The position numbers were made by a program, and so were the translations under genes. A stretch of 55,281 nucleotides of DNA from contig JAGQWR010000036.1 in NCBI GenBank assembly GCA_020437105.1, positions 1 to 55,281 of the forward strand, read 5' to 3'. The notes beneath the pieces are model-generated. The model was not told where the DNA came from. It ran no database searches and was given only the letters and a program-made list of their open reading frames with translations. The DNA is from Saprospiraceae bacterium (GTDB taxonomy: Bacteria > Bacteroidota > Bacteroidia > Chitinophagales > Saprospiraceae). Positions 1 to 8,206 of this stretch are shown in pieces; the stretch's first letter is position 1; each line of letters starts with the position of its first letter.

Positions 1-138
1 CAAACCGGCGAAGCCGAATAGACCCCAAAGGCTATAAGCCTTAATAGACCCTAGACCGGGCGCAGCCCCTAGACTGCAAAGCCGACAGGCAAGCTAGACC
101 AAGCCAAAGGCATAGACTGGAATTAATTTGAAATGCCC
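1..138. repeat. short degenerate TAGAC-containing repeat
   Basis: The pentamer TAGAC occurs six times (starting at 19, 45, 52, 70, 95 and 113), usually followed by C or T and separated by short segments containing AAGCC or AAAGGC. The stretch lies just downstream of the minus-strand gene that ends at 139 and runs off the window start, so its true extent is unknown. No coding frame or convincing hairpin terminator is seen. It could be the edge of a larger intergenic repeat. Confidence 0.4.
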
Positions 139-579
139 TTAATTGTTCACCTTCTCAGCATCAACCAGGGAATAAATCAGCCTGTTGATGTCTCCGCTAT
201 TTAGCTGCAAGGTGCCTTTGATGGTTACTTCGGTAGCGGTGTATTGCACCGGCTCTATAGCATATACTTCCATAACAGTTTCCGGGCCAGCGCCCCCGCA
301 AAAAAAGCACATATTATAAGGGAAAGCAGAGAATACAAACTCCGTGTGGCTCTTATAACCTTCTACAGGAATAATATAGCCGGTAATGGTAATTTCCTGT
401 CCCTCAAGTGCTTTTACCGCATCACTAAAAACAGGTACGTCAACCTTGAAACCCATCATTTCATCATATACCTTTTTGAAGGTAATCTTGGAAAGGGTTT
501 TCCAAACACTGGGCGACTGCGCGTGCGAAACGCTGGCAAAAGAAAGCAAAAGACCCAGAACAAGAAATTTCATTTTCAT
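139..579 (-). CDS. exported DUF3299-like protein
   Basis: A 146-residue protein of unknown function. The first 20 residues form a signal peptide (lysines, then a hydrophobic stretch, then SHA before the likely cleavage site at Q21), so it should act in the periplasm or at the cell surface. The mature part has a conserved core: a GYIIPVEG strand near residue 67, an FSAFPYNMCFFCGG segment around residues 83-96 with two close cysteines, and a final beta-rich part with KGTL. This layout resembles the DUF3299 family, in which a Cys/His cluster follows a GY(V/I)(I/V)P strand; a metal-related role is only inference. It is a single gene on the minus strand, separated by 50 bp from the ROK gene upstream and probably read with it. 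Confidence 0.65.
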   Translation of the reverse strand: MKMKFLVLGLLLSFASVSHAQSPSVWKTLSKITFKKVYDEMMGFKVDVPVFSDAVKALEGQEITITGYIIPVEGYKSHTEFVFSAFPYNMCFFCGGAGPETVMEVYAIEPVQYTATEVTIKGTLQLNSGDINRLIYSLVDAEKVNN

Positions 580-629
580 AAGGCTGTATTATCGTTTCAG
601 TTTAAACGCTTGAAAGATCAAAAAGTCCA

Positions 630-1595
630 TTAAGACGACGTTAAATTACCTGCTTCGGCTCGTAATTTTGCAAGTTGCCCTTCATCTGCTACCAGCAGTG
701 CTGCGCCAAAGACGCCCGCACTGTCACCCAGCGCAGGCGGAATCAGGATGGTATCCATCCGATTGTTAAACAGGTACCCGGATACTTCCTCTCGTCCCCT
801 GGTGTAGAGGAGATCTATGTTTCCCAGTCCGCCACCTAACACGATGACATCCGGGTCGAGGAGATTTATAACAGGGCCAAGAGCTTTTCCGAAAAAATGA
901 ATCAGTCGATGCAGGGTGGCTGCTTCTGCCCCTTCCGTGCGCGTTTTTCCGATGGAAATAATTTCGCTGAGTGGAAGGTGTTTGCCCCCGCTCATACTCC
1001 GGTAAAAGGCTTCCAGCGACGGACCGGAGAGTACACTCTCGACACAGCCACTTCTTCCGCAATAACAACTCCCTCCACTGGCATCCAGAAAATTGTGTCC
1101 CCATTCTCCGGCAATTCCATGATGCCCCGGCCATAACTGCCCATCGAAAACTAATCCGCCGCCAACACCGGTACCCATGATCACCCCAAAAGCCACCCGA
1201 GCCTGCGGGTAAGCCAATTGCACCGCTCCCATGTGGTACTCAGCCAGCGCAAAACAGTTGGCATCATTGGCCATTTCCATTTTTTCACCCAGTCTTTCCT
1301 CCAGTGCCCGGTGGAGTGGCTGATCATTGAGACAAAGGGTGTTGCTGTTTCGAAGCAAACCTGTTTTGGGATCGGTGTCTCCGGGTGTTCCAATGCCGAT
1401 AGCAGTCGCTTTCTCTCCGGCGGCTTTTTCCATCATTTCGGCCATTCGGGCGATTTGATTCAGGATGTGTTCATAACCCTGATCGCGCTCGGTAGGGATG
1501 CGTTCCCGGAAGATAATTCGGGCTTCTTTTTCCAGATCCAAAACCACGCCTTCGATTTTGGTGCCCCCAAGGTCTATGCCGAAAAGTTTGCTCAT
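630..1595 (-). CDS. ROK family sugar kinase (glucokinase-like)
   Basis: A cytoplasmic ATP-dependent sugar kinase of the ROK family, 321 residues, the usual length. Visible motifs are the N-terminal phosphate-binding DLGGTKIEG (8-16), GIGTPG (67-72), the catalytic ND pair at 110-111, GTGVGGG (141-147), GEWGH with zinc ligand H167, and the ROK zinc signature CYCGRSGC with C177, C179 and C184. All catalytic and zinc residues are present, so it should be active. ROK members phosphorylate glucose, N-acetylglucosamine, N-acetylmannosamine or fructose, and the sequence alone does not decide which. No DNA-binding domain is present, so it is a kinase rather than a ROK repressor. A TAnnTTTG box ends only a few bases before the start codon, suggesting a very short or absent 5' leader. 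Confidence 0.9.
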   Translation of the reverse strand: MSKLFGIDLGGTKIEGVVLDLEKEARIIFRERIPTERDQGYEHILNQIARMAEMMEKAAGEKATAIGIGTPGDTDPKTGLLRNSNTLCLNDQPLHRALEERLGEKMEMANDANCFALAEYHMGAVQLAYPQARVAFGVIMGTGVGGGLVFDGQLWPGHHGIAGEWGHNFLDASGGSCYCGRSGCVESVLSGPSLEAFYRSMSGGKHLPLSEIISIGKTRTEGAEAATLHRLIHFFGKALGPVINLLDPDVIVLGGGLGNIDLLYTRGREEVSGYLFNNRMDTILIPPALGDSAGVFGAALLVADEGQLAKLRAEAGNLTSS

Positions 1596-1599
1596 GCTT

Positions 1600-1607
1600 C
1601 AAAGATA
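1600..1607 (-). promoter_or_regulatory. -7 box of the ROK kinase gene
   Basis: Read on the minus strand this is TATCTTTG, an exact match to the Bacteroidota -7 consensus TAnnTTTG, ending 4 nt before the ATG at 1593-1595. No TTG lies at the expected 19-20 nt upstream (the nearest is 15 nt away). Transcription from it would start at or next to the start codon. Confidence 0.45.
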
Positions 1608-1707
1608 GGATAATGAACTAATCAACCTATGCTCGTGTTTTTCTAATCCACTAACCTTGCTTCCCGCCCCAAAAACCTATAACTTGCGGGTTCACAAGTG
1701 AATAGTT

Positions 1708-1779
1708 ATGTTTAAAAACGAAATCATTATTAGCCAAATTAGTATTACTCCGACTTGCTTCGGCAATCTGCGAGAATAG
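1708..1779 (+). CDS. candidate isoleucine-rich leader peptide of ileS
   Basis: A 23-codon ORF, starting ATG TTT AAA and ending TAG at 1777-1779. Five of its codons are isoleucine: three in a row at 1723-1731, then 1738 and 1744. It sits upstream of ileS and 29 nt before a strong terminator hairpin, which is the arrangement of a transcription-attenuation leader: lack of charged tRNA-Ile would stall the ribosome and prevent termination. ACTTGC at 1753-1758 could pair with GCAGGT (1816-1821) in the left arm of the terminator as an antiterminator. Against this, a good promoter follows the terminator (1829-1858), so ileS has a route that bypasses it. There is no Shine-Dalgarno, as is normal here. 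The ORF could be chance. Confidence 0.3.
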   Translation: MFKNEIIISQISITPTCFGNLRE

Positions 1780-1808
1780 GCTGATTTTGATTCAAAAACA
1801 ATCAGAAA

Positions 1809-1847
1809 AGCTCTGGCAGGTTCGAAACTTGCCAGAGCTTTTTTTTT
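1809..1847 (+). terminator. intrinsic terminator in the ileS leader region
   Basis: A 13-bp stem, AGCTCTGGCAGGT at 1809-1821 pairing with ACTTGCCAGAGCT at 1827-1839 (one G-T pair), with a 5-nt loop and eight T at 1840-1847. No annotated plus-strand gene ends upstream, so it terminates a short leader transcript: either an attenuator for ileS or the end of a small RNA. Confidence 0.75.
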
Positions 1848-1858
1848 CGCTAATTTTG
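1829..1858 (+). promoter_or_regulatory. ileS promoter (TTG-N19-TAATTTTG)
   Basis: TTG at 1829-1831, 19 nt spacer, then TAATTTTG at 1851-1858: a full match to the Bacteroidota housekeeping promoter. The TTG lies inside the right arm of the terminator hairpin. Transcription would start about 1864, roughly 20 nt before the ileS start codon. Confidence 0.6.
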
Positions 1859-1884
1859 CGACTTCGAAAAAAGAGACCAACACG

Positions 1885-4800
1885 ATGTATAAAAAGGTAG
1901 AACAACTAGACCTGACAGCCATAGATCAAGAAATCCTGGAATTCTGGCAGCGGGAGCAGATCTTCGAAAAGAGTGTAGAACAACGCCCGGCAGATAACAC
2001 CTTTGTCTTTTATGAAGGTCCGCCTTCTGCAAACGGTCGGCCGGGTATCCACCACGTCATGGCACGTACGGTGAAGGACCTCTTTTGCCGCTACCATACC
2101 TTGTTAGGCCAACGGGTAGAGCGAAAGGCCGGTTGGGATACCCACGGACTACCTATCGAGCTAAGTGTAGAAAAGGAACTCGGAATCACCAAAGAAGATA
2201 TTGGGGTCAAGATTTCGGTGGACGAGTACAACAAGAAGTGCCGCGAAACGGTGATGCGTTATAAAGACCTCTGGGACGATCTTACCCAGAAAATGGGCTA
2301 CTGGGTTGACCTGGATAACCCATATGTCACTTATGAAAATGAGTACATCGAGTCGGTCTGGTATCTCCTGAAAAGGCTGTACGACAAAGATTTATTGTAT
2401 AAAGGATATACCATTCAGCCTTTCTCTCCGGCTGCCGGTACCGGTTTGAGTACCCACGAATTGAACCAGCCGGGTACTTATCGGGATGTAAAAGATACCT
2501 CGGCTGTTGCCCAGTTTAAGGTCACCCGCAATGAAAAATCGGAATTCCTTTTTGAGGGGATAGACTCCGGGGATGTTTTCTTTATTGCCTGGACCACCAC
2601 ACCCTGGACACTGCCTTCCAATACAGCGCTGGCAGTAGGGAAGAAGATCGAATATGTGCGGGTGAAAACCTTTAATCCATATACCTACCTTCCGGTTAAT
2701 CTGATCCTGGCTAAGGACTTGTTGGGCAAATGGTTTAAACCGGAGCAGGCGGAATTGGCTTTCGAAGATTATGAGCCCGGCGCAAAACTGATTCCGTATC
2801 GGGTGACTGGCACTTATGCCGGTAGTACACTCGAAGATATCCGCTATGAGCAGTTAATGCCTTATGCCCAACCCGAAGAAGGCGACGCATTCCGGGTGTT
2901 GATTGGCGATTTTGTTTCTACCGAAGACGGAACCGGCATTGTGCACCTCGCTCCATCCTTTGGTGCAGATGATAAACGGGTAGCCGACCAAAACGGGATC
3001 GGTGCACTCACGCTGGTTGACAAGCAAGGAAAATTTGTGGATGAAGTCACCGATTTTGCGGGCCGTTATGTAAAAGATTATAAAGATGAAGGCGACAGTT
3101 ATCAGAATGTAGATGTTGACATCTCCATTAAGCTGAAAACAGAAAACAAAGCCTTCAATGTGCAGAAGTATAGCCACAACTACCCACACTGCTGGCGTAC
3201 CGATAAGCCGATCCTTTATTACCCCTTAGATAGCTGGTTTATTCGGGCCTCTTCGATAAAGGAGCGCATGTATGAGTTGAATCAAACGATCAACTGGAAA
3301 CCCGCTTCAACAGGAGAAGGACGATTCGGCAAATGGTTGGAAAATCTGCAGGATTGGAATCTTTCCCGTTCGCGCTACTGGGGAATTCCCTTACCGATCT
3401 GGCGTACCGCCGACGGAGAGCAGGAAGTATGTATCGGCTCCATCGAAGAACTAACGGTGGCCGTTAAAGCTGCCAATGAAAAACTGGGTAAATCACAGGA
3501 AGTGCCTGCCGATTTGCACCGTCCGTACATCGATGATATCGTATTGGTCTCACCCGACGGGAAGCCAATGATGCGCGAACTGGACCTGATAGATGTCTGG
3601 TTTGATAGCGGCGCCATGCCCTATGCGCAGTGGCATTATCCCTTCGAAAATGAGGATAAATTTAAGCGCAATTTTCCGGCAGATTTTATAGCAGAAGGAG
3701 TGGACCAAACCCGGGGTTGGTTTTATACCCTCCATGCGATCGCTACCATGGCTTTTGATAGTGTCGCGTACAAAAATGTCGTTTCTAACGGCCTGGTGCA
3801 GGATAAACTCGGACGTAAGATGTCCAAACGATTGGGCAATGCGGTTGAGCCCTTTGAAACGCTGGCAACTTATGGGGCGGATGCTACCCGTTGGTACATG
3901 ATTTCCAACGCACAACCCTGGGATAATCTCAAATTTGACCTGGAAGGCATCGCCGAAGTACGGCGTAAATTCTTTGGTACGCTGTTTAATACCTACAGCT
4001 TCTTTTCGCTTTATGCGAATATTGATGCTTTTGAATATCGGGAAGACAAACAGGTACCGATGGCTGAGCGGCCGGAAATTGATCGGTGGATCCTTTCCAA
4101 ACTCAATAGTCTGGTGAAAGATTTCCGGGAGGCGATGGATGATTATGAGCCGACAAAAGCTTGTCGGGCGATAGATACTTTCGTGAATGACCACCTGTCA
4201 AACTGGTATGTGCGACTATGCCGGCGCCGGTTCTGGAAAGGGACTATGAACGCCGATAAACAGTCTGCGTATGAGACGTTGTATCAATGCCTGGAGACCG
4301 TTTCGCAGTTGATCTCCCCGGTGGCTCCATTCTTTTCGGATTGGTTGTACAGAGCGCTGAATCCAGGAGATTCGAGCCTGAGTGTTCACCTCACTGATTT
4401 GGTGGAAGTACAGGAATCTCAAATTGATTCCAGTTTAGAACAACGGATGGATTATGCCCAACGAATCTCCTCGCTAATCTTGTCGCTCCGGAAAAAAGAA
4501 AAAATCCGGGTGCGTCAGCCGCTGCAAAAAATTCTGTTGCCGATCCTCGACAATGGATTTCAGGCGCAGGTAGAAGGCGTGCGTGACCTGATCCTTTCGG
4601 AAGTAAACATCAAGGAGATTGAATACGTGGATGATGCCAGCGGGATTATCAAGAAAAAAGTAAAACCAAATTTCAAAACGCTGGGTCGCCGCCTGGGCAA
4701 ACACATGAAGTCTGCTGCAGCCATCATCAATGACCTCAGCCAGCAGGAAATTGGAGCAATCGAGAAAAACAACCGCTTTGATCTGCAGGTGGAAGGCGAA

Positions 4801-5178
4801 AGTTTTGTCTTAACACTGGAAGATCTGGAAGTGATTCCGGAAGATATCCCGGGTTGGTTGGTTGCCAGTGAAGGAGGTTTGACCGTTGCCCTGGATATAA
4901 ACCTAACTGATAGTCTTCAGGCGGAAGGAATGGCCCGGGAGCTGGTTAATCGCATCCAGAACATCCGGAAAGCCAAAGACTTTAACGTGACAGATCGGAT
5001 TCAGGTGCTGCTTCAGAACCACGCAGACGTCGTTGCGGCAGTGGAGCAATTCGGCCAATACATTTCAGATGAAACCCTGGCTACCGGGTTGCAGTTGAAA
5101 GATACCTTATCCGGTGGTGAATTAATTGAGCTTCCGGAGGTTGGAGCCTTAATGATCTTGGTGGAAAAAGCTAAGTAG
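1885..5178 (+). CDS. ileS: isoleucine--tRNA ligase, type 2, GxHH signature
   Basis: Charges tRNA-Ile with isoleucine in the cytoplasm; essential class I synthetase. The protein has 1097 residues, longer than the roughly 940 of E. coli-type enzymes and in line with the eukaryote-like type 2 group. The first signature motif, normally HxGH, reads G54-I55-H56-H57 within ANGRPGIHH: first and third positions are swapped. The second motif, KMSKR, is intact at 645-649. A WTTTPWTLPSNTA segment near residues 235-250 marks the editing domain (CP1), and a long C-terminal anticodon-binding and appended region follows. In type 2 enzymes the GxHH variant is known to go with extreme mupirocin resistance. The gene stands alone with its own promoter and a possible attenuator; its 3' end overlaps the convergent crcB by 8 nt. 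Confidence 0.97.
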   Translation: MYKKVEQLDLTAIDQEILEFWQREQIFEKSVEQRPADNTFVFYEGPPSANGRPGIHHVMARTVKDLFCRYHTLLGQRVERKAGWDTHGLPIELSVEKELGITKEDIGVKISVDEYNKKCRETVMRYKDLWDDLTQKMGYWVDLDNPYVTYENEYIESVWYLLKRLYDKDLLYKGYTIQPFSPAAGTGLSTHELNQPGTYRDVKDTSAVAQFKVTRNEKSEFLFEGIDSGDVFFIAWTTTPWTLPSNTALAVGKKIEYVRVKTFNPYTYLPVNLILAKDLLGKWFKPEQAELAFEDYEPGAKLIPYRVTGTYAGSTLEDIRYEQLMPYAQPEEGDAFRVLIGDFVSTEDGTGIVHLAPSFGADDKRVADQNGIGALTLVDKQGKFVDEVTDFAGRYVKDYKDEGDSYQNVDVDISIKLKTENKAFNVQKYSHNYPHCWRTDKPILYYPLDSWFIRASSIKERMYELNQTINWKPASTGEGRFGKWLENLQDWNLSRSRYWGIPLPIWRTADGEQEVCIGSIEELTVAVKAANEKLGKSQEVPADLHRPYIDDIVLVSPDGKPMMRELDLIDVWFDSGAMPYAQWHYPFENEDKFKRNFPADFIAEGVDQTRGWFYTLHAIATMAFDSVAYKNVVSNGLVQDKLGRKMSKRLGNAVEPFETLATYGADATRWYMISNAQPWDNLKFDLEGIAEVRRKFFGTLFNTYSFFSLYANIDAFEYREDKQVPMAERPEIDRWILSKLNSLVKDFREAMDDYEPTKACRAIDTFVNDHLSNWYVRLCRRRFWKGTMNADKQSAYETLYQCLETVSQLISPVAPFFSDWLYRALNPGDSSLSVHLTDLVEVQESQIDSSLEQRMDYAQRISSLILSLRKKEKIRVRQPLQKILLPILDNGFQAQVEGVRDLILSEVNIKEIEYVDDASGIIKKKVKPNFKTLGRRLGKHMKSAAAIINDLSQQEIGAIEKNNRFDLQVEGESFVLTLEDLEVIPEDIPGWLVASEGGLTVALDINLTDSLQAEGMARELVNRIQNIRKAKDFNVTDRIQVLLQNHADVVAAVEQFGQYISDETLATGLQLKDTLSGGELIELPEVGALMILVEKAK

Positions 5179-5536
5179 CAGCGAGTTTAAGTCCGATAAA
5201 AATGGCGAAGAGGCAGAGTAGGACACTTCCTCCGATATTGCCCAGTGCGTAAGCGTAATGGCCGGATTCAAAGAGTTGCCAGGTTTCAGAACTGAAAGTA
5301 GAAAAGGTACTGAAACCGCCACAGAATCCGGTCATGAGGAAGAGCCGGTTTGTGGGGCCTAATTCTTCGCGTAAGCTTAAACCTACCAGGAAACCGAGTA
5401 GGATACAGGCCAGAATATTCGCAGCAAGCGTAGCAAAGGGAAAGCTGGAGTTTACTTTACCCAGTAATCTGGATATACCATATCGGCTCATGCTTCCGAG
5501 TCCGCCTCCGAGAAATACCCATAACCAGGCTGCCAT
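5171..5536 (-). CDS. crcB: fluoride efflux channel CrcB/Fluc
   Basis: A small four-helix membrane protein (121 residues) that lets fluoride leave the cell as a dual-topology dimer. Typical motifs: GGGLGSMSRYGISRL near the N-terminus, the conserved asparagine in TLAANILACILLGF, and the sodium-site and phenylalanine-track segment GFCGGFSTFSTFSSE. It lies 12 nt downstream of the WecA-like gene on the same strand, so the two are probably cotranscribed, and I see no crcB-type fluoride riboswitch in that gap. The C-terminal codons overlap the end of ileS on the other strand. Confidence 0.93.
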   Translation of the reverse strand: MAAWLWVFLGGGLGSMSRYGISRLLGKVNSSFPFATLAANILACILLGFLVGLSLREELGPTNRLFLMTGFCGGFSTFSTFSSETWQLFESGHYAYALGNIGGSVLLCLFAIFIGLKLAAT

Positions 5537-5548
5537 AATTTTGTGGAT

Positions 5549-6622
5549 TTAAGTATCAGACTGTACCGGCTTATTGTGGAGACGTTTCATACGTCTGACC
5601 TTCTGGTACAATCCGCCGGAGAGCAACGCTGCCAATCCGAGGGTAAGCAAAATGAGTGGAATGGTTCCTAGCCCTTGTAATTCATAAATGAGGAAAAGGA
5701 AAATCACGTTCACAAAGACCAGTGTGAGGGTTGCTTGTACATGTGATAAACCAGAGTCAATAAGCAGGTGGTGGATATGTGAGCGGTCTGGATAAAGCGG
5801 AGATCTGCCACGGAAAATTCTTGTTACAAAGACTCTTAAAGTATCAAATAAAGGAAGGATCAACAGCCCCAGAGCGATTGCAGGAACAGCTGTAAACTTT
5901 AGCGGAGAGTCGATAGCGAGTACCGCACTTAATTCCAGAAATTTTATTGTTAGGACAGAGCAGATCATGCCTATAATCATGGCTCCTGTGTCTCCCATGA
6001 ATATTTCTGCCCTGAAATTATAGGAAAGAAAAGCCATGACTGCTCCGGCGGTAGTGAAAGAAATTAATGCCAAAACGGTTTGCTCAGCCATGATAAACCA
6101 GGTGCCCAAAAACAAGCAAATCAGGGTTCCGATACTACCTGAAAGCCCATTAATGCCATCTATCAGGTTAAAGGCATTGATGACTACAATGATCAGGAAA
6201 ACAGACAGGGCAGCGCTTACTCCATATGAAAGGTTATAGATTTCAAATACCCCATGAAAACTGAGTAATCGGACATCTGCCTTGAATACCAGGATCATAG
6301 CGGCAATTAATTGACCGAGCAATTTTTTGGTTGGCAACATTGGGACAATATCATCTTTGGCACCAATCAGAAAAATGAAGATCAGGGCACAGAGCATATA
6401 TTGTAAATTCCCGAAAATTTCGAAAGGAGTCCAGAGTATGGTAGAGAAGATAATACCTGCAAAAATACCAATACCACCTAAAGAGGGGGTGCTTACTTTG
6501 TGGGATCGTCGTTCACCAGGTTCATCTACCAAGTGCTTAACCCGGGCAATATAGATTATTGAGGGTATAGCAAGATAGGTAAGGGTAAAGGCGGTAATGA
6601 AACTTAAAATTATATCATACAT
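5549..6622 (-). CDS. undecaprenyl-phosphate sugar-1-phosphate transferase (WecA/TagO-like)
   Basis: A polytopic membrane enzyme of the MraY/WecA family, 357 residues, that transfers a HexNAc-1-phosphate (usually GlcNAc-1-P) from UDP-sugar to undecaprenyl phosphate at the inner face of the membrane, starting an O-antigen, capsule or other surface glycan. Visible family motifs: ERRSHKVSTPSLGGIGIF near residues 38-55, the magnesium-binding GAKDD, the NAFNLIDGINGLSG loop, FMGDTGA, and DRSHIHHLLIDSG near residue 280, the HIHH loop that separates WecA types from MraY. No glycan cluster surrounds it, and its partners must lie elsewhere. It is probably the first gene of a two-gene unit with crcB. Confidence 0.92.
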   Translation of the reverse strand: MYDIILSFITAFTLTYLAIPSIIYIARVKHLVDEPGERRSHKVSTPSLGGIGIFAGIIFSTILWTPFEIFGNLQYMLCALIFIFLIGAKDDIVPMLPTKKLLGQLIAAMILVFKADVRLLSFHGVFEIYNLSYGVSAALSVFLIIVVINAFNLIDGINGLSGSIGTLICLFLGTWFIMAEQTVLALISFTTAGAVMAFLSYNFRAEIFMGDTGAMIIGMICSVLTIKFLELSAVLAIDSPLKFTAVPAIALGLLILPLFDTLRVFVTRIFRGRSPLYPDRSHIHHLLIDSGLSHVQATLTLVFVNVIFLFLIYELQGLGTIPLILLTLGLAALLSGGLYQKVRRMKRLHNKPVQSDT

Positions 6623-6718
6623 GTTCCGGTATTTGATGTTCAGAGATTTGGGGCAGTTTATACCGAACCCTGTAAAGGTAGATAAGAATACTGATTAAGC
6701 GCAAGGAGGGATTAGACT

Positions 6719-7195
6719 TTATTCAAAGTTTTCCCAAAGCTGATCGCTCCATTTTTCTAATTCTTTACCCCAATCTTCGACATCATTCCCGATTGATTCG
6801 AACAGATCGTTTAGTTCATCCAGCGGGAGATCGTCTAATTGAATCTGAATGCCCTCAAGTTTTGTACTGCCTTTGCCAAGCATTTCTCTGGCTACCCCGG
6901 CGCCGTAGCGTTTGTAGTAATATTTGACAAACTGGCCCCAGAATTTCCGACGTTCCCGGCGGCTTAAATCATCTTCATATTCCGGATAACAGTCTTCTAC
7001 CAATACCCGAAACCGCTTGTCGTATTTATCCCAGTTTTTGTCAGAATAAGGGAGATTGGCGTCCGTAATTTCGTTTACCAGTTCATTAAAATTGGATAGG
7101 AACCGGTCTTTATTGCCTCCGCATTGATTGACAGAACAGGAAGAAACTGCGATGCTTGCAAATAGAATCAGGACGTAATTCAGAATGTTTTTCAT
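6719..7195 (-). CDS. small acidic lipoprotein of unknown function
   Basis: A 158-residue protein with a lipoprotein signal peptide (hydrophobic segment ending SIAVSSC, lipid-modified Cys20). The mature part is highly charged and helical: an N-terminal segment with NWDKYDKRFRVL and SRRERRKFWGQFVKYYYKRY, then an acidic tail rich in Asp, Glu, Leu and Trp. This pattern is similar to Bacteroidota lipoproteins of the DUF6565 kind, but I do not recognise the family with certainty. It faces uppS across a 181-bp divergent gap. Its own -7 region may be TATTTTCG (minus strand, just upstream of 7200), one base off consensus. Confidence 0.7.
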   Translation of the reverse strand: MKNILNYVLILFASIAVSSCSVNQCGGNKDRFLSNFNELVNEITDANLPYSDKNWDKYDKRFRVLVEDCYPEYEDDLSRRERRKFWGQFVKYYYKRYGAGVAREMLGKGSTKLEGIQIQLDDLPLDELNDLFESIGNDVEDWGKELEKWSDQLWENFE

Positions 7196-7312
7196 AGAGG
7201 ATTCGCTTGTCGTATGCGAAAATAAAATTTTGCTGCCTAAAACGATTACTAGGTTTATATTATTACAAGGCAGAGTAATTGAGCTTTAACTCCTTAATTC
7301 GCCTAGTTTTCG

Positions 7313-7320
7313 TAATTTTG
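7313..7320 (+). promoter_or_regulatory. -7 box upstream of uppS
   Basis: TAATTTTG matches TAnnTTTG exactly and lies 56 nt before the ATG chosen for uppS. No TTG is found 19-20 nt further upstream, so the -33 element is weak. Confidence 0.45.
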
Positions 7321-7376
7321 CATCTCATTTGCCGGTGCGGATTTTTATTAAATCAGGCAGGCTATTCAAAAGTGGC

Positions 7377-8117
7377 ATGGATTTAAAATCCCGAATTAAT
7401 CGCGAAAAGCTTCCCCATCACATAGCTGTTATCATGGACGGCAATGGGAGATGGGCCAAACAACAGGGTAAACCCCGGGTTTTTGGGCACCGCAATGGGG
7501 TAAAGGCAGTACGGGAAACAACAGAAGCCGCAGCTGAACTGGGAGTTAAATACCTGACACTTTATGCCTTTTCTACAGAAAACTGGAATCGGCCAAAACT
7601 GGAAGTTAATGCCTTGATGGCCCTGTTGGTAGAAACCATTCGGTCTGAAATTAAGACACTCAACGAAAACGGTATTCGTCTGCAGGCCATTGGAGATCTT
7701 GAAAAATTGCCCGCTCGCAGTTTTAAGGAGTTGATGAATGCGATTGAGAATACCAGGCATAATACTCGAATGACCCTCATTTTAGCGCTCAATTACAGCG
7801 CCAAATGGGAGATCATGAAGGCGGTGAAAGACCTGGCGGGTTTGGTAGAGCAAGGCAAGTTAACAGCCGATGCGATAGATGAAGATACTTTTGCGGACGC
7901 ACTGAGCACCCGCGGAATACCCGATCCGGAATTATTGATTCGGACCAGCGGAGAAACGAGAATTAGCAATTTCCTATTATGGCAAATCGCGTATTCTGAA
8001 TTATACTTTACGCCAACTTTTTGGCCGGATTTTCGGAAAGAAGATCTTTATAAGGCAATCATCGATTATCAGGATCGGGAACGTCGATTTGGAAAAATCA
8101 GCGAACAAGCCAACTAA
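7377..8117 (+). CDS. uppS: isoprenyl transferase (undecaprenyl diphosphate synthase)
   Basis: Cis-prenyltransferase that adds isopentenyl units to farnesyl diphosphate to make undecaprenyl diphosphate, the lipid carrier for peptidoglycan and surface glycans; cytoplasmic, membrane-associated. From the ATG at 7377 the protein has 246 residues, the usual size. Motifs: HIAVIMDGNGRWA with catalytic Asp21, GHRNGVKAVRE, LYAFSTENW, and the C-terminal RTSGETRISNFLLWQ with the diphosphate-binding arginine and serine. A longer frame from a TTG at 7329 exists, but its extra 16 residues are unlike the family and lie too close to the promoter box. It is followed 89 nt later by bamA, the usual Bacteroidota order. 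Confidence 0.95.
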   Translation: MDLKSRINREKLPHHIAVIMDGNGRWAKQQGKPRVFGHRNGVKAVRETTEAAAELGVKYLTLYAFSTENWNRPKLEVNALMALLVETIRSEIKTLNENGIRLQAIGDLEKLPARSFKELMNAIENTRHNTRMTLILALNYSAKWEIMKAVKDLAGLVEQGKLTADAIDEDTFADALSTRGIPDPELLIRTSGETRISNFLLWQIAYSELYFTPTFWPDFRKEDLYKAIIDYQDRERRFGKISEQAN

Positions 8118-8171
8118 ACATACAACCCCGAAATCAACAAAGCCCACCTTAACACTGCATGAAACACGCAA

Positions 8172-8179
8172 TATCTTTG
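8172..8179 (+). promoter_or_regulatory. candidate internal -7 box for bamA
   Basis: TATCTTTG, an exact TAnnTTTG match, 27 nt before the ATG at 8207. No TTG is at the expected distance. It would give bamA some expression independent of uppS, and it argues for the start at 8207 rather than 8159. Confidence 0.3.
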
Positions 8180-8206
8180 AAAACGAATCTGCTTCTTAGT
8201 AAACGA

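Noticed and set aside
1690..1884. T-box riboswitch before ileS
   Set aside because: No specifier stem or T-box consensus (UGGN'ACC-type bulge); the Ile-rich ORF is the better explanation of the leader terminator.
3550..4194. 214-codon minus-strand frame inside ileS
   Set aside because: Shadow of the strongly conserved ileS frame; no motif in the translation.
5537..5548. fluoride riboswitch before crcB
   Set aside because: Only 12 nt separate crcB from the upstream gene, too short for the aptamer, and none is seen before the WecA-like gene.
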